Shown: positions 23,109-34,004 of the stretch, in pieces
How positions within the stretch are numbered: position 1 is the stretch's first letter
How the letters are laid out: each line of letters starts with the position of its first letter
Notes under the pieces: generated by a model
Told to the model about the DNA's origin: nothing
What the model saw: only the letters and a program-made list of their open reading frames with translations
Databases searched by the model: none
From: Trissonchulus latispiculum
Lineage: Eukaryota > Nematoda > Enoplea > Enoplida > Ironidae
DNA: 64,000 nucleotides
Reading direction: 5' to 3'
Assembly: GCA_030248195.1 (NCBI GenBank)
Contig: JASAND010016413.1
Coordinates: 1 to 64,000 of the forward strand
Translations under genes and position numbers: made by a program

Positions 23109-23228
23109 GTATATATACAAATTAATTCAAAATTTATATACAATATTCTAAACATGAAATGTACCTATTTGATTTTGTTTTATTCAGTTATCTGCGTTCG
23201 TTGACTGGTATTCATTTTTCCTACTTAT

Positions 23229-23273
23229 AGGTCCATTTAATCTATAATTTATCACCATCATTATCTTTTGATC
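23229..23273 (+). promoter_or_regulatory. Splice-acceptor-like site and short 5' UTR of the Mpv17-family gene
   Basis: A pyrimidine-rich TTTTTCCTACTTATAG ends at 23230, just before a 43-nt leader that reaches the ATG. It could receive an upstream 5'-UTR exon or a spliced leader. The CHK-kinase gene has the same arrangement at 59452. Confidence 0.45.
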
Positions 23274-23792
23274 ATGTCACATTTCTGGAACCAATTTCTA
23301 ATCTCAGTTATTCTGGGCGCTCTTGGAGATGTTATCAGTCAGCGGTTTCTTGAGGCTTCGAATAATTCATTTGATCCCTGGCGGACGATTCGGTTCGTTG
23401 TGGTCGGATCCCTTGTTGTCACTCCAATCTTGCATTGTTGGTACAAGGTTCTGGACAATTGGACTTCCTTGAAGGGTCGGGTTCTGCCACAGGTAGTGTT
23501 GGACCAAACCTTGATGTCACCCTTTCTTACTTGCATAATCTTAATTGGACTGAAGCTTTTGGAAGGCGAAACTGTTTCGGAAACACTCACTATACTACGA
23601 TTTAGCTTTTGGGATCTGTATATGGCATCGTTGAAGTTGTGGCCTGCCGTGCAGTTGCTCAATTTCTACTTCATTCCTTTACAGTATCGAATTATGTTTG
23701 GTCAGATTGTGGGACTGGCATGGAATATATTTTTATCATGGAAAACCAATCATACTACCATACCTGATTCAGGATCAGAAGCAATATTCTAG
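23274..23792 (+). CDS. Mpv17/PMP22-family membrane protein
   Basis: A single-exon gene of 172 residues. I start it at the ATG at 23274; the frame stays open slightly upstream but offers only TTG. The protein has four hydrophobic segments. It also carries the family's C-terminal signature: LWPAVQLLNFYFIPLQYR (tryptophan-proline, Q, NF, P, R spaced as in Mpv17), then a W and the LSWKTN end. Family length is about 170-200 residues, so it is complete. Members are channel-like proteins of the mitochondrial inner membrane or peroxisome; Mpv17 loss affects mitochondrial DNA maintenance. Which paralogue this is (MPV17, MPV17L, PXMP2 or SYM1-like) I cannot tell. A TACTTATAG acceptor-like site lies 43 nt upstream, suggesting a 5'-UTR intron or trans-splicing. 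Confidence 0.9.
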   Translation: MSHFWNQFLISVILGALGDVISQRFLEASNNSFDPWRTIRFVVVGSLVVTPILHCWYKVLDNWTSLKGRVLPQVVLDQTLMSPFLTCIILIGLKLLEGETVSETLTILRFSFWDLYMASLKLWPAVQLLNFYFIPLQYRIMFGQIVGLAWNIFLSWKTNHTTIPDSGSEAIF

Positions 23793-25290
23793 CTGAACTT
23801 ACAGCATATACATTACATTTCATACATAATGAGTTTTTGCAATATCGCTCTTTTTCCAAAAATGTCGTTTTTGTGCATGTTTTATGTGCCAGTGGCAAAA
23901 GTGAGAGGGTGTGTTCTGAGATGTGGTGGCTGGAGGCCGGAAGTAAATCCGGCTTTTCTCGGTATGTTAAAAGTTGGTCCAAACAACACGGAGTAAAATA
24001 AGTAAAATAACTTTGTTGTATACACAAGCGACCTCCATTTCAGCGCAGTTATGTCGTATTTTGAAAATATAAGGGTTGGTTAAATTGAGGTTTGCTACTT
24101 ACGTACGTAGAGGTTTGCTCTTGAAAAATATGTTCGGTGAATAAATTTACACCAGTCTGTGCACTTATTCCAGAGCTAAGGAAGTTATCCTTATACTTTC
24201 GATTGGATATAAGAGGAGGGGAGTAACTTGTTTCTGCCCAGTCCCACGTTATCCCTTCCTTCCAGACCCTGGGCTTTGAAGAGGCTAAGGCTGTAATCAA
24301 CTGAAAAGCTCCAACCTCGTCAAGCATTCCCCCGGTCTGAAGAGACCCTTGCGACAAAGAGTATTCTAAGCCAAGCGTGCTTGTTGCGTAGTTTCGTCCT
24401 CATTTGGTGCCAATTTCACAATTACCTATCCCTGGCTACTTCAAATATTACAAAGCCAGTTGGGTTTAGAATTTTAGACTTCCGAAGACAGGCTTGCTGT
24501 ATCTTGTTCAGTCAACAAAAATAAGTTCTTCTTCAGGATTCACAATTTTGACAACATTTTATTAGGTAACTGGGATTTGAGAACTGCGTTGTTAGTAGTC
24601 GTGTAGTGCCTGCACCACTGTGACTGTATGTACGTCAAGCCCTAGGTAAGAACCAATTAAAGCTACTTCGAACTTCATTTTCTTTTGCAGCAATCTTGGG
24701 AGGTCTTCTGGCACAGATGTAGTCCAATAACTTTACGCCTTTAGCAACCGTTGTAGGACGCTCTAGATCATTAAGTTTGCTACAGCTCACTAGCACTTGT
24801 ACTTCAAAGGAAGCTAACCGACACAGCAGCTAAGCTACTAACTTTTACGATTACAGCTAATTTCGGTATCTGTGTAGCCATCATAGTTAGATAAAACCGC
24901 ATACCGGGTTTATTGTCATGGTGGTGTGAGTAAATCTTCTAAATTCAACTACTACCATTTAATGGAGATAATAGTTTGAAGTTTGAACGCCTATAAGCTA
25001 ATCGTGAACTCTACTCTTAGTTTAACGTTCCCATGATAGTCATAACTCCCTTTCTGAAATTTGTCGAGGAAAAGAATCCAAATCTTCACATTCATTATAT
25101 GTGTGTACTGTAAAGTGTAGAACTTCTGCTTGAAATCGGCCGCTCAAACAAACTTTCGGACCAAAACGTATAAAATTCTCGTAATTTTGCTATGGCGGCC
25201 ACGCTTGACTTGTGTTCGAAACTATATGTTGGAAAGCAGAAATGGGTACCGACCTGGATTTATTCCAGCTTGCTTGAGAAATGCGTGAAC
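23793..25290. other. Intergenic, no gene seen
   Basis: A 102-residue minus-strand frame at 24049-24357 has no recognisable domain and lacks clear splice context. The rest is AT-rich without repeats that I could pair. Confidence 0.35.
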
Positions 25291-25294
25291 TTAA

Positions 25295-25896
25295 CCCTCT
25301 TCTGCCCAAGACTTCTCGGGGAAATCGGCTCAAAATGACCAATTTTACATTTTTGGCTGCCGTGTTTTACTGAGACCACCTAGAGAGATGGGACTGCTAC
25401 CAATCGATGGAGAATTAATTGCTCTACATTTCATGATAGCATTGAAGGGTCTCCGATGCACCCAGGAAAAGTTACAAGCAGTCAAAGTCGGACAAAGTAC
25501 GAAAGTTTGCTAAATTTTCATTGCAAAAATCCAATAAATTTATTCCTAGCTGCAAGACTTGATTCAGAGACGGGATCAACTATACGTTATTTTAATGCGC
25601 ATAACCTCCCGCATCACCTGGTGGAACGACTTTTCCGCCGACGAACTACAGCCGGCTCTGGATTTGCTTGAATGCAGCGCTCGAACAGGGCTTGAAATCA
25701 TTAAGATTTCCACATGGAATGCCATAGAAACTAGATTTTTCAAGCAGGTGTCGAAATATTCTCCCAAAATAGGGTGGACGTGTTAGATAAAAGGAGCAAA
25801 TGCCCAGACTGCTAACCGGAAACTGCACCCTGTCCCAAAAAATAAGATGCCAAAAATCAGCACTTGTGCCAATTGGCAGCCGCGGGCATAAAAGGG
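25295..25896. mobile_element. piggyBac-type MITE with TTAA target sites
   Basis: The ends CCCTCTTCTGCCC and GGGCATAAAAGGG are imperfect 13-bp inverted repeats, flanked on both sides by TTAA (25291-25294 and 25897-25900). CCCT...TGCCC ends and TTAA targets are typical of piggyBac elements. It is 602 bp with only spurious reading frames. Part of it (about 25360-25460) recurs inverted at 58672-58765. Confidence 0.8.
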
Positions 25897-25900
25897 TTAA

Positions 25901-26570
25901 CTTGGATAAACTTTCTCAGTCACTAAAGGCGTGCGCATACCAAAGAATCACCCAAAAGCTCGTATGCTCAACATTTGGTTAAATGAATGTTCAAACAATC
26001 TGGGAGCACTTTTTGAGTTCAGAATTCGGTTTAGAAACAGCTGAAGATGACGAAAATTGAAAGCTAATGAGCGTCGGGCATTAGTGAAGGAAGCTCTTTG
26101 GAATTGACTATGTGTCATTAGATAGAATCATTAAACTTTCGTCAGTCACTATTCATACCATCTAATGGTAATTAGTATTGTTACTTACAGTTTAGAGAAT
26201 AACGCAGAGGTGCGTAAAAGTCACTAATTTGATGCGAACAGTTTTGTTTGTATCTTGTGAATTTTAAGCTTTAATTAATTCATCTACTACCGCATATTGT
26301 TTGCTCCAACAGGAATAAAGAAAGAAGAATTATTAGAGCATGGTAAATTGAATATTCAAAAACAAATCTAAAAATAGAAAATTATAAAATGTTTGAAAAT
26401 ACCAAGACTAATTCCTATTCCCATTACTTTGTTTTTCTGTTGTAGTATCTTTTTATGGTATTAAATTTTATAATAAACTGAAAAATCTTCGGTGGTTAAA
26501 AATTTTCATAGCCAAAATTTTTCAGTTGTTAAAAATTTTCTGAGCCCAAAATTTTCTCTCTGCTTGATCC
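25901..26570. other. Intergenic, no gene seen
   Basis: AT-rich sequence with no supported coding region or structured repeat. Confidence 0.3.
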
Positions 26571-26712
26571 AGATTAATCTGGTTTTATCCGGTTTTTTTC
26601 GGTTTTAACTGGATATCGGATACCCGAAGCAGGACCCGGGTACCCGAAAATTTTCGGGTACCCGGGTGGCCGGGTACCCGTCGGGTACACGACTACCCGT
26701 GCCCATGCCTAA
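26571..26712. repeat. Single hAT-like end with GGGTACCCG repeats
   Basis: Several GGGTACCC and CGGGTACCCG words are followed by TACCCGTGCCCATGCCTA, which read inversely starts TAGGCATGGG, a hAT-style terminus. No matching left end is nearby. Similar GGGTACCC words sit at 8327-8346 directly outside the element at 8349, another broken end of this family. Confidence 0.5.
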
Positions 26713-27696
26713 TGTGTAGTATAGGCAAGTTAGAGCAAGATAAGCTGTTAGCTTAAGGCTGTTAGCTGTTAGGGTAGCTGAAAAAGGCTCAGTTGACGAT
26801 TGAAGAATGCATTGCGAACGACTGAGTGGCTATGTCGGAGTCGTTTTAGCATTGAAATATTAGCCAACTAACAGTACTAATTTGACATATTAGTCGACCC
26901 CAATTTCGCTGCCATTTTGTCTCCACATGACTTTGGACGGCAAATCACAGAAATTTTCAAGTTTTCAAACTTTGACCACGAATATCTCTGTCCCCGTTTG
27001 GTTTTGAACTCTCATATTTTGTCTTGTTTTTGAAAACATATGTAGCCTATATTGTGTGCGAAAATGAGCGAAAGCCGACTATCCAAGCGACCCCCCCGAC
27101 TAAGAGACTAGCAGACTATGTGCGGTCAAACTTCTTTCATTTTTGCTCCTAAAATAAATGTCCAGCTCAATACCTTGTTTTTTATTTCTGCTGCTTTTGG
27201 CATTGGAATTTCGAGAAAATCTCCAGGGACAGCTTAGTGGCGTCATTAATCATATCTTGGATTTTGTGGAGCATTCTGGAACTGTTCTGGTGTTAGTGTT
27301 TTGTACTCCAGAGGATTAGTTCGTTTGTGAATTTGGATTACGTACATACAAGTCGAAAATTTGTTATTGTTTACCTTATCTGTGCACTTCCAGCTTGCCT
27401 CTCGAAATGAACTGGGCTGTGGCAATACTGGAAAAATAAATCAACTTTGAAAAAGTGCCTTACCACTGCGTTACCTTATTAACCTTCCGACACGCATCAA
27501 GATTTCCCCCTTATATACTTTCCTCCCGCATAAGTATGCAAATTAGGTTGAGTAGTATAGAAACAATTGAAAATTCGAAGAAATGTCAGTCTGTTCTGTT
27601 AACAAGACCTGACAATATGAGGTCGAAATGTCTTTCGGATTTTTGAGCCATTCCACAAATGAGAAAGAATAAGAAAGTCATGAAAGAAATATTCGG
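26713..27696. other. Intergenic, no gene seen
   Basis: No coding region, repeat pair or structured RNA could be supported. Confidence 0.3.
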
Positions 27697-27768
27697 ACCT
27701 CCGGTGGGATTCGAACCCACGACTTTTTGCGAACTAGGTAAACTCTCTGCCGACTAAGCTACGGAGGC
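27697..27768 (-). tRNA. tRNA-Thr (AGT), with some mismatched stems
   Basis: On the minus strand a 72-nt cloverleaf is clear. The acceptor GCCTCCG pairs with CGGAGGT (one G-U), the D arm GCTTAGTCGGCAGAGA has one mismatch, the anticodon loop is CTAGTTC with anticodon AGT, and the T arm GTGGG-TTCGAAT-CCCAC is perfect. The anticodon stem TTTAC/GCAAA has one A-C mismatch. The mismatches in two stems leave open whether it is functional or a recent pseudogene. No intron is present. Confidence 0.8.
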
Positions 27769-29085
27769 ACTGTCTCATCAAGCTTTGTCGGAACTCGTGT
27801 ACCATTACAAGCCTTTTCTCACAAAATTTTGTGAAGGGGAAGCGCTCACTTGCAGGGGAAGCACTAGTGAAAGGCATTCGCGCTGCTCACCCAGAGATTC
27901 GCCTGTTAGTGTGCATCTAAATCTCTGAGTGCTGCAACTTGTACACTTGGAAATGTATTTGCCTTGACGTAATTTAGGCGTCAATTTTAGTTTTATCCTA
28001 TTACATAAATTCACCATAGCGTATCAACCGTACGTGTGCCGTGTGCCGCCGTTACATCGGGGATTTTGTTTGCCAAATATGGAAACCAGGAAGACCCTTT
28101 ATTATGTATATATGTATTTCTTACTTCATTTTTCATTGTTTAGTATGGAGACAGTTAAGATTTTATGCCCACCTCAAGAGAAGCATTCACCATTTCGCTT
28201 TACCACATAAAGTAGATTAGTCTCAGCTGGTGTGCCATCATCATTCGTGCTATCTTAATTGAACAAGTGATGAAGCACCAGTTTTAAAACTCGTGTCGAT
28301 AAGAGGTTTCAATTAGGCTAGAGAAGATATGCTAATTAGGCTAACATCTCCAGAGGAATGAATTAGGAAATTGTGCGTGGCTGACTTCGATATTAGATCC
28401 GTAATCTCATGGGATACTCATTCCCGTACAATCTTGGCGACGACTTTTGCCGTATCTATTTACACTGTTTTCTGGTCTACCATACTATAGGTTAGCTGTT
28501 CCGAAGTTCTACATACAGTTATACTACAGGTGTAGTAGTTCCATTACATTAAGAATACAATACAGTTAAACTGAGATACTTGATTCACGCTGTTTGCACC
28601 AATTTCAAGATTATTTCTGGCTTTGGTAGTGATTCCTTTTAGAGACATCAACTTTGAACCAATACTCATTCATTATAACTTGGAGTCAGGTTGACTACTT
28701 TATATAAGGCAGTAACTGAACCTGTTCTCTTTGGTAGATACAATTAAACTTTCTTACTTACTTTGGTCGTCAACAACGTTTCTTAGAATTTTAGAGAAGT
28801 GCAATTTGCAGATTTTTGCAGCTTTCGTGAGACATTTCAGTTTATTGAACGAGTCGTCAAATTTCACATTACATTATGTCGAAGATGGCATTCGAGTTTT
28901 AGATTAGATTAGCAGTATACCTAGCTTATTTCTAACTCTGGGTTAGAGACTACTAAAATTAGGTAAGAAATATTCAATCTGCCAGCTCGACATTACATAT
29001 CTCCTGACTTTTATGCAACGGAGCCCAACTAAGAATTGGAAGTTGGCTCTCTTTTCTTGTAATTACCAATTTCGCCAATCAAAAT
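27769..29085. other. Intergenic; partial GTGATTCC repeat copy
   Basis: Around 28628-28690 there is a short copy (GTAGTGATTCC, GACATCAACTTTGAACCA) of the family at 59924-60908. Otherwise no feature is supported. Confidence 0.4.
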
Positions 29086-29087
29086 GC

Positions 29088-29235
29088 AGGTGATTCTTCC
29101 GTATACGCACACTTAACATTAAACTAAAGTGCACTCAATGCATCTACTTCCGTAGACGCACACTGGAATTCAGAGAGAAATCTTTCTTGGACTTTTGCTG
29201 AATCTTAAAGGCATCTACTTCCGTAGACGCACACT
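29088..29235. repeat. Three direct copies of a CTTCCGTAGACGCACACT word
   Basis: Copies sit near 29096, 29147 and 29218; the last two extend leftward to GCATCTACTTCCG. Spacers of about 50-70 bp are not similar to each other. Function is unknown. Confidence 0.65.
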
Positions 29236-29319
29236 ACATAATTTTGTTTAACTCTGAATTTTGAAAATATATACTTAACTTACCTAGAATAAAATTATAG
29301 TTTGTATACAGAAAATAAT

Positions 29320-29785
29320 ATCATGAAAAGAAAAACGTCATTATTCATAAAAACTACGATATCAGTCATAAGATAAAAATATAAAATTATCAATTATAAA
29401 TATAAATTGTAAATTGTAAAATTGTTATAAAGTTATAAAATATTAATTGTTCTGAAAACGGAAATATTAGTAAACCAAAATTTTTGAGAAATCGGAGGAG
29501 CACTTATCGGGGCGGAATTAGAAGGTATTTTTACACCCTCGGTTATAGTTTGAACTATTAAATCGTTAAATGGCAAACTAAACAAGTTCCTTAAACGAGG
29601 TCCTCTTATTCTTTTAAAAAATTTAGGTTCACTAATATTTCCGTTTTCGGAATGATTAATATTTTATAATTTTATAACAATTTAGAATTTATAATCTATA
29701 TATTTTAATTGATAATTTGATAATTTTATCTTGTGACTGATATTTTAGTATTAATCAATAATGGCATTGTTTATTTCATGACATT
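29320..29785. mobile_element. AT-rich foldback element
   Basis: Inverted arms (about 29320-29480 and 29625-29785) share, in mirrored order, ATCATGAAA, CAGTCATAAGATAAAA, TATAAAATTATCAATT and ACGGAAATATTAGT. The centre holds a short non-palindromic stretch. No ORF is present and the target duplication is not resolved. Confidence 0.6.
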
Positions 29786-29994
29786 TTCACATTCTTAAGC
29801 CCACATTTAAAGCAAGCTAGCTATTTTCTTCATTCAGAAGCTTTTAACACTTATGGCTATTCTATGTATAGGTAGTAGAAGGAGTAAGTTGAGGTAGTCG
29901 AAAATAATTTATTTTGCTATAAATTCAGATCAGCAAGATCACCCCAAGAAAAATTCCAAAAATAATTTGTTTTATTGATATAAAGCTCTAAAAG

Positions 29995-29997
<3 letters not shown>

Positions 29998-30029
<32 letters not shown>

Positions 30030-30030
30030 T
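29998..30030. repeat. CT microsatellite
   Basis: Perfect CT dinucleotide run. Confidence 0.9.
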
Positions 30031-30129
30031 TAGGCTACATCTAATCTCCTGTTCACCTTTACCACAAATTTTAGGTGCATTTTTAGAATTTCAGTAGCAT
30101 TAATAATGCTAATAAAATTATCGAAATAA

Positions 30130-30212
30130 CACCAACCGGTAACCAACCAATAACCAATAACCAATAACCATAACCAACCAACCAATAACACCAACCAACA
30201 ACGGCCAACCAA
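30130..30212. repeat. AACCAAT-type simple repeat
   Basis: Irregular repeats of AACCAAT, AACCAACC and ACCAATAACC. The minus-strand reading frame over it is a product of the repeat. Confidence 0.75.
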
Positions 30213-32029
30213 TGGAAGTCGGCCCGTTCAGGTCCGGTGGCCAAATTGTGTATACTCATCCGAAGTTTACGAAGCCTTCTCTGAATACCTTTCTTCGTAT
30301 CATGAAAGTTTGTTATCTCAGATTTTTTATTGTCCCCTTTGAGACTCCATTTTTATTGAAGCTTTTAAGAATTTGGAATTAGAGAAAATTTGCTTGTGTG
30401 CGTGGCAGAGACAACCGTATGAGCAACTAATAAATTCAGTGAGTTTTTTCCAATAATGAATAACATGTATTTTCCATTTCCCTTATTCCATGAAGGCAAT
30501 TTCTTGTTTTGTTTTTTCTTTTAAGGGAGTGGTGACTATTGCCTACGTGTCTGCAAGAGGTGTCCGTAAATGTAAGACACAAACTACTAAGTCGCGGCAA
30601 CGCAATGAAAAAACAAAATTCGCATCGTTATGGCTGACAATAATGGCTTATGGCAATCATAAAAGTGTTTTCCCTAAGTTCCCAGCGTCAATTCTATAGT
30701 TTAGCTAGAAAAGGTTTGGCAGAATTCTTCATTTTTCGTTTTATGCATATGTAGAAAAGCAATGAAGCAAATAGCTGATAATCAAATATTATCAGTATGT
30801 AGGCATTATTTTGATCTGTCATTTGACGCAGTTTCTCCCTTAGTTAGATGTCCTCCGGGGTAGACATACGAAATTAAACTCTTAACACCTGCGCTTAATC
30901 TAGGGCCCTTCAGAACGACTGCATTTCAGCAGTTATCCAGTCCTGTACTAGGACGAAGCCTTTTCTGTCTTCAAATTCCCATTGAAGCAAAGATGTGTAC
31001 TCTTCCGTATTGGGTTACCCCCTCCTCTATTCCACCAAAAGCAGGAAATCTTAGCACCACATTTTCCATACAGCTTTCCTTTATTTGATGTTAAAACGGG
31101 TTAGATAGGATCACCATTGTGAGCTTCCAAAAAGGAGCTTTACGCTTTTTTCACCGTTGAACGCCATGACGCAGGGATCGAGCTACATATCCCGTACATA
31201 ACCAACCCTAAGATCGTATATATATGTAAATATGTAACTCCTATTTCATTGGTGTTTCTCTATGTAAAATCGACTTTGACACTTGTTTTCGAAAAGATTG
31301 GACATGTGCGGTCCAGCTGGGAGAGGGGGCGGAGCCAGGGCCGGGAGATGTTGAAAATTCGTTTTTTACCAACAAACAACTTGTTAAAAAACCGGAAACT
31401 TTGGGATTGCTCAGTTCCTGGGGATGGTGAACAAGCACACTATGACGTGGATAGGTTTGATTTGTGAACAGTATGGTATCACACTAATCGCGCGGTGGAG
31501 CATTGGAAGGTAGTAGTAGATACACTGTCAGTATCGCATTGCAGTACAAAGTGTCCCGAAACATTAAGCACATAACAAAATTTAGCCCAGCTAAAAGGTC
31601 AAGCGCTTGCTTGAACTGCCCGTGGTGCGTTGTTTGTTCTTCCTTTGCGTTATTTTCATTTGTTGAAAGTCAAACTACGATCAGCTTGAATGAGCCCACC
31701 TTCAACATGGTGTCGCCCAGGTCACTTTCTGAACCTGATTTTCTTTGAAGCACAGCTTCAAATTTTATATTTTTAAATAGCGACATGTCTGAAGTCCACC
31801 ATAACCTAGATAATTACTTCTATTCTCAGGAAGTATTTAGATTATTTCGGCTGAATTATTCTAACCTTCATAGCAAAACCTCAGACAAATCTACACACTT
31901 TTATTGACTATTAGACAAACTGAACGAACTGAAGTTCAGTTCTGGCAGGCATTTTTATGACGGATCATTTTGAAACTGTTAGCTTGGATGTTTTTCCAAA
32001 CAGCTGCAATTGGTTAATGAATTACTGTA
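30213..32029. other. Intergenic, no gene seen
   Basis: Several 60-80 residue frames (30490-30699, 31249-31467, 31503-31748) have no recognisable domains or splice support. Confidence 0.3.
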
Positions 32030-32072
32030 GTACCGCCAAGAATACATAATAGATCAGAGTAAGAAACTCTTT

Positions 32073-33948
32073 GGGCCTTTTCGCGAATGGGTAGAGTAGA
32101 GTAGAGTAGAGTAGAGTTAAAATTAACTCTTTTAACCCTTTTCATGAATGCGCAGGGTTAAATTTAACTCTGCCTGTTTTTAACTCTTTTAACCCTGCAG
32201 GGTTAAAAATCAATGAGTTAAAAGAGTTAAAACTGGCAGAGTTAAAATTAACTCTGTGCATTCGCGAAAAGAGTTAAAAGAGTTAAAACTGGGAGAGTTA
32301 AAATTAACTCTCTGCATACGTGAAAAGAGTTAAAAAGATTATAATTTTTGCTTACGCAATGCCCAAGTTTTCACCATTTGAGAATTTTAAAAACTTCCCA
32401 ACGGTTGGAAAATTTTAAATAAAATAAGACAAGATATTTACTTATTTCATTAATAGACATTTATTACATCTTCCATGCAGCGTCATCCTGTATTAAGGCA
32501 ATCCTGGCGTATTCCTGTGTGTAATTTGCAGTTTTTAGCCGATTTTGCTAAAATTTAGCATGTATCCATCTCAACAAAGTATTGAACAATCTGCAGCAAA
32601 GTTTTAAAGTTTAAGCTTTTAAAGGGTTAACAACATGGGTAAAACTACAACTCATGGGGAACCAAACAAAGATTTTCACGATTTTCGTGAAAAGTTGTAT
32701 AGGGATATTCATAGTTCGCTGAAAACTAATCTGAAGACAGTGTTTCTGTCCAGGTTATCGTTGCTTCTATTGCCAGCTTGCAGTTTGCCTACAATGAAGT
32801 GCTAATTAATAGTTGAGCCGAAAAACAGGCACCATGTTCGTATGCTGAGACCACGACAGAACCCAAAAACCTTTGTACATGTTTTCAGCAAAATCGGATT
32901 CTCTTGGTTTTCCTGATAACTTGAGCAATTTCAACTAAACTTTAATACTAAAACAGATAGGTGCAGCAAAATTAAATAGAAAAATGTTTGTTTATTAAAA
33001 TTTAATAGAGATTCCAAATTTGAATTGAAATGGTTGCCCTTAGAATCGCAGTTGGGATAACAACTGATCCTGTTCTGTAATTCTGATGAACATAATTAGT
33101 TGCAGCTAAGTTCGCGTAACATTAGTCTAGTCCTTTCAAAAAGTCAAAAACTCAAATCTTTTAACGTTTACAGTAATTTTCATGGCAAAATTAGCGCTTT
33201 AATTAATCCACTTTTTGAGAAAAAAATTGAGCTTTCGGTTAGTTGTATTGGCCCGTTGATTCCTTTTCATGTTGTCAGCTCTCATAAATACTTCAAATTT
33301 GCATTCATAGCTGTTGTTAAATAACTTACAAATAATAATTTAGAGCCTATTTATAATGATAATCATTTTAATTTTATTAATTTTATTTATTATTATTATT
33401 TCTAAAAATGCGGCATGTTTAAAACATTTTGTTAGATCTATTTTTATTTTATTAAGTAGCCTATATCGTTACTTTAGCGTAAATCAGCAGAATGTTGGCA
33501 AATGCTTAAGTACTTTTGAAGCTTTATGAACCATCCAATGAAATTAAATGTTGCACTATCATTGGCTGGATTCTCTTGTCATTTTTAAAGCTTTATTACG
33601 TGCGCAAAATGTGGCAATAACAATGTAATGGATAGAACTAGTTTAACCCGCGTGCTGAGAGGCGGGTTAAAATTCAATGTAAAATGTCGTGAGCGAGTTA
33701 AAAGAGTTAAATTTAACCCATTCATGAAAAGGGTAGAGTTAAATTTAACTCTGCAGGTTTTTAACTAACGTGTCATTCACGAAAAGAGTAGAGTTAAAAG
33801 AGTTAATTTATAACTCTTTTCGCGAATGAGCGTAGTGTTAAAAATTTTAACTCTGCTTAACTCGGCGAGTTAATTTTAACTCGTTTAACCCATTCGTGAA
33901 AAGGATCGAGTTAAATTTAACTCGTTTAACCCATTCGCGAAAAGGCCC
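32073..33948. mobile_element. Harbinger-like non-autonomous element with GAGTTAAAATTAACTC repeats
   Basis: The ends GGGCCTTTTCGCGAATGGG and CCCATTCGCGAAAAGGCCC are perfect 19-bp inverted repeats. The flanks are TTT and TTA, compatible with a 3-bp TWA-like target as used by PIF/Harbinger. Removing the element rejoins the arm of the host element (compare 36440-36470). Both ends (32095-32330 and 33640-33935) are packed with GAGTTAAA/TTTAACTC palindromes and with partial copies of the terminal CGCGAATG word. The 1.3-kb centre is AT-rich and non-coding. Confidence 0.8.
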
Positions 33949-33968
33949 TTACACTGCTATGTACGTAT

Positions 33969-34004
33969 GTACTGAACATGCTAGACATGCTCAGTTCATT
34001 AACT
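33969..34004. repeat. 36-bp direct repeat, left of the retroelement fragment
   Basis: Begins GTACTGAACATGCTAGACAT and is matched at 35869-35904 with one difference. It belongs to the arm of the CAAGAG-family element. Confidence 0.85.

Noticed and set aside
23268..23273. Start of the Mpv17-family protein six bases earlier
   Set aside because: The codon there is TTG; the first ATG is at 23274 and fits the family N-terminus.
23339..23662. 107-residue minus-strand frame
   Set aside because: Shadow of the Mpv17-family gene; no domain.
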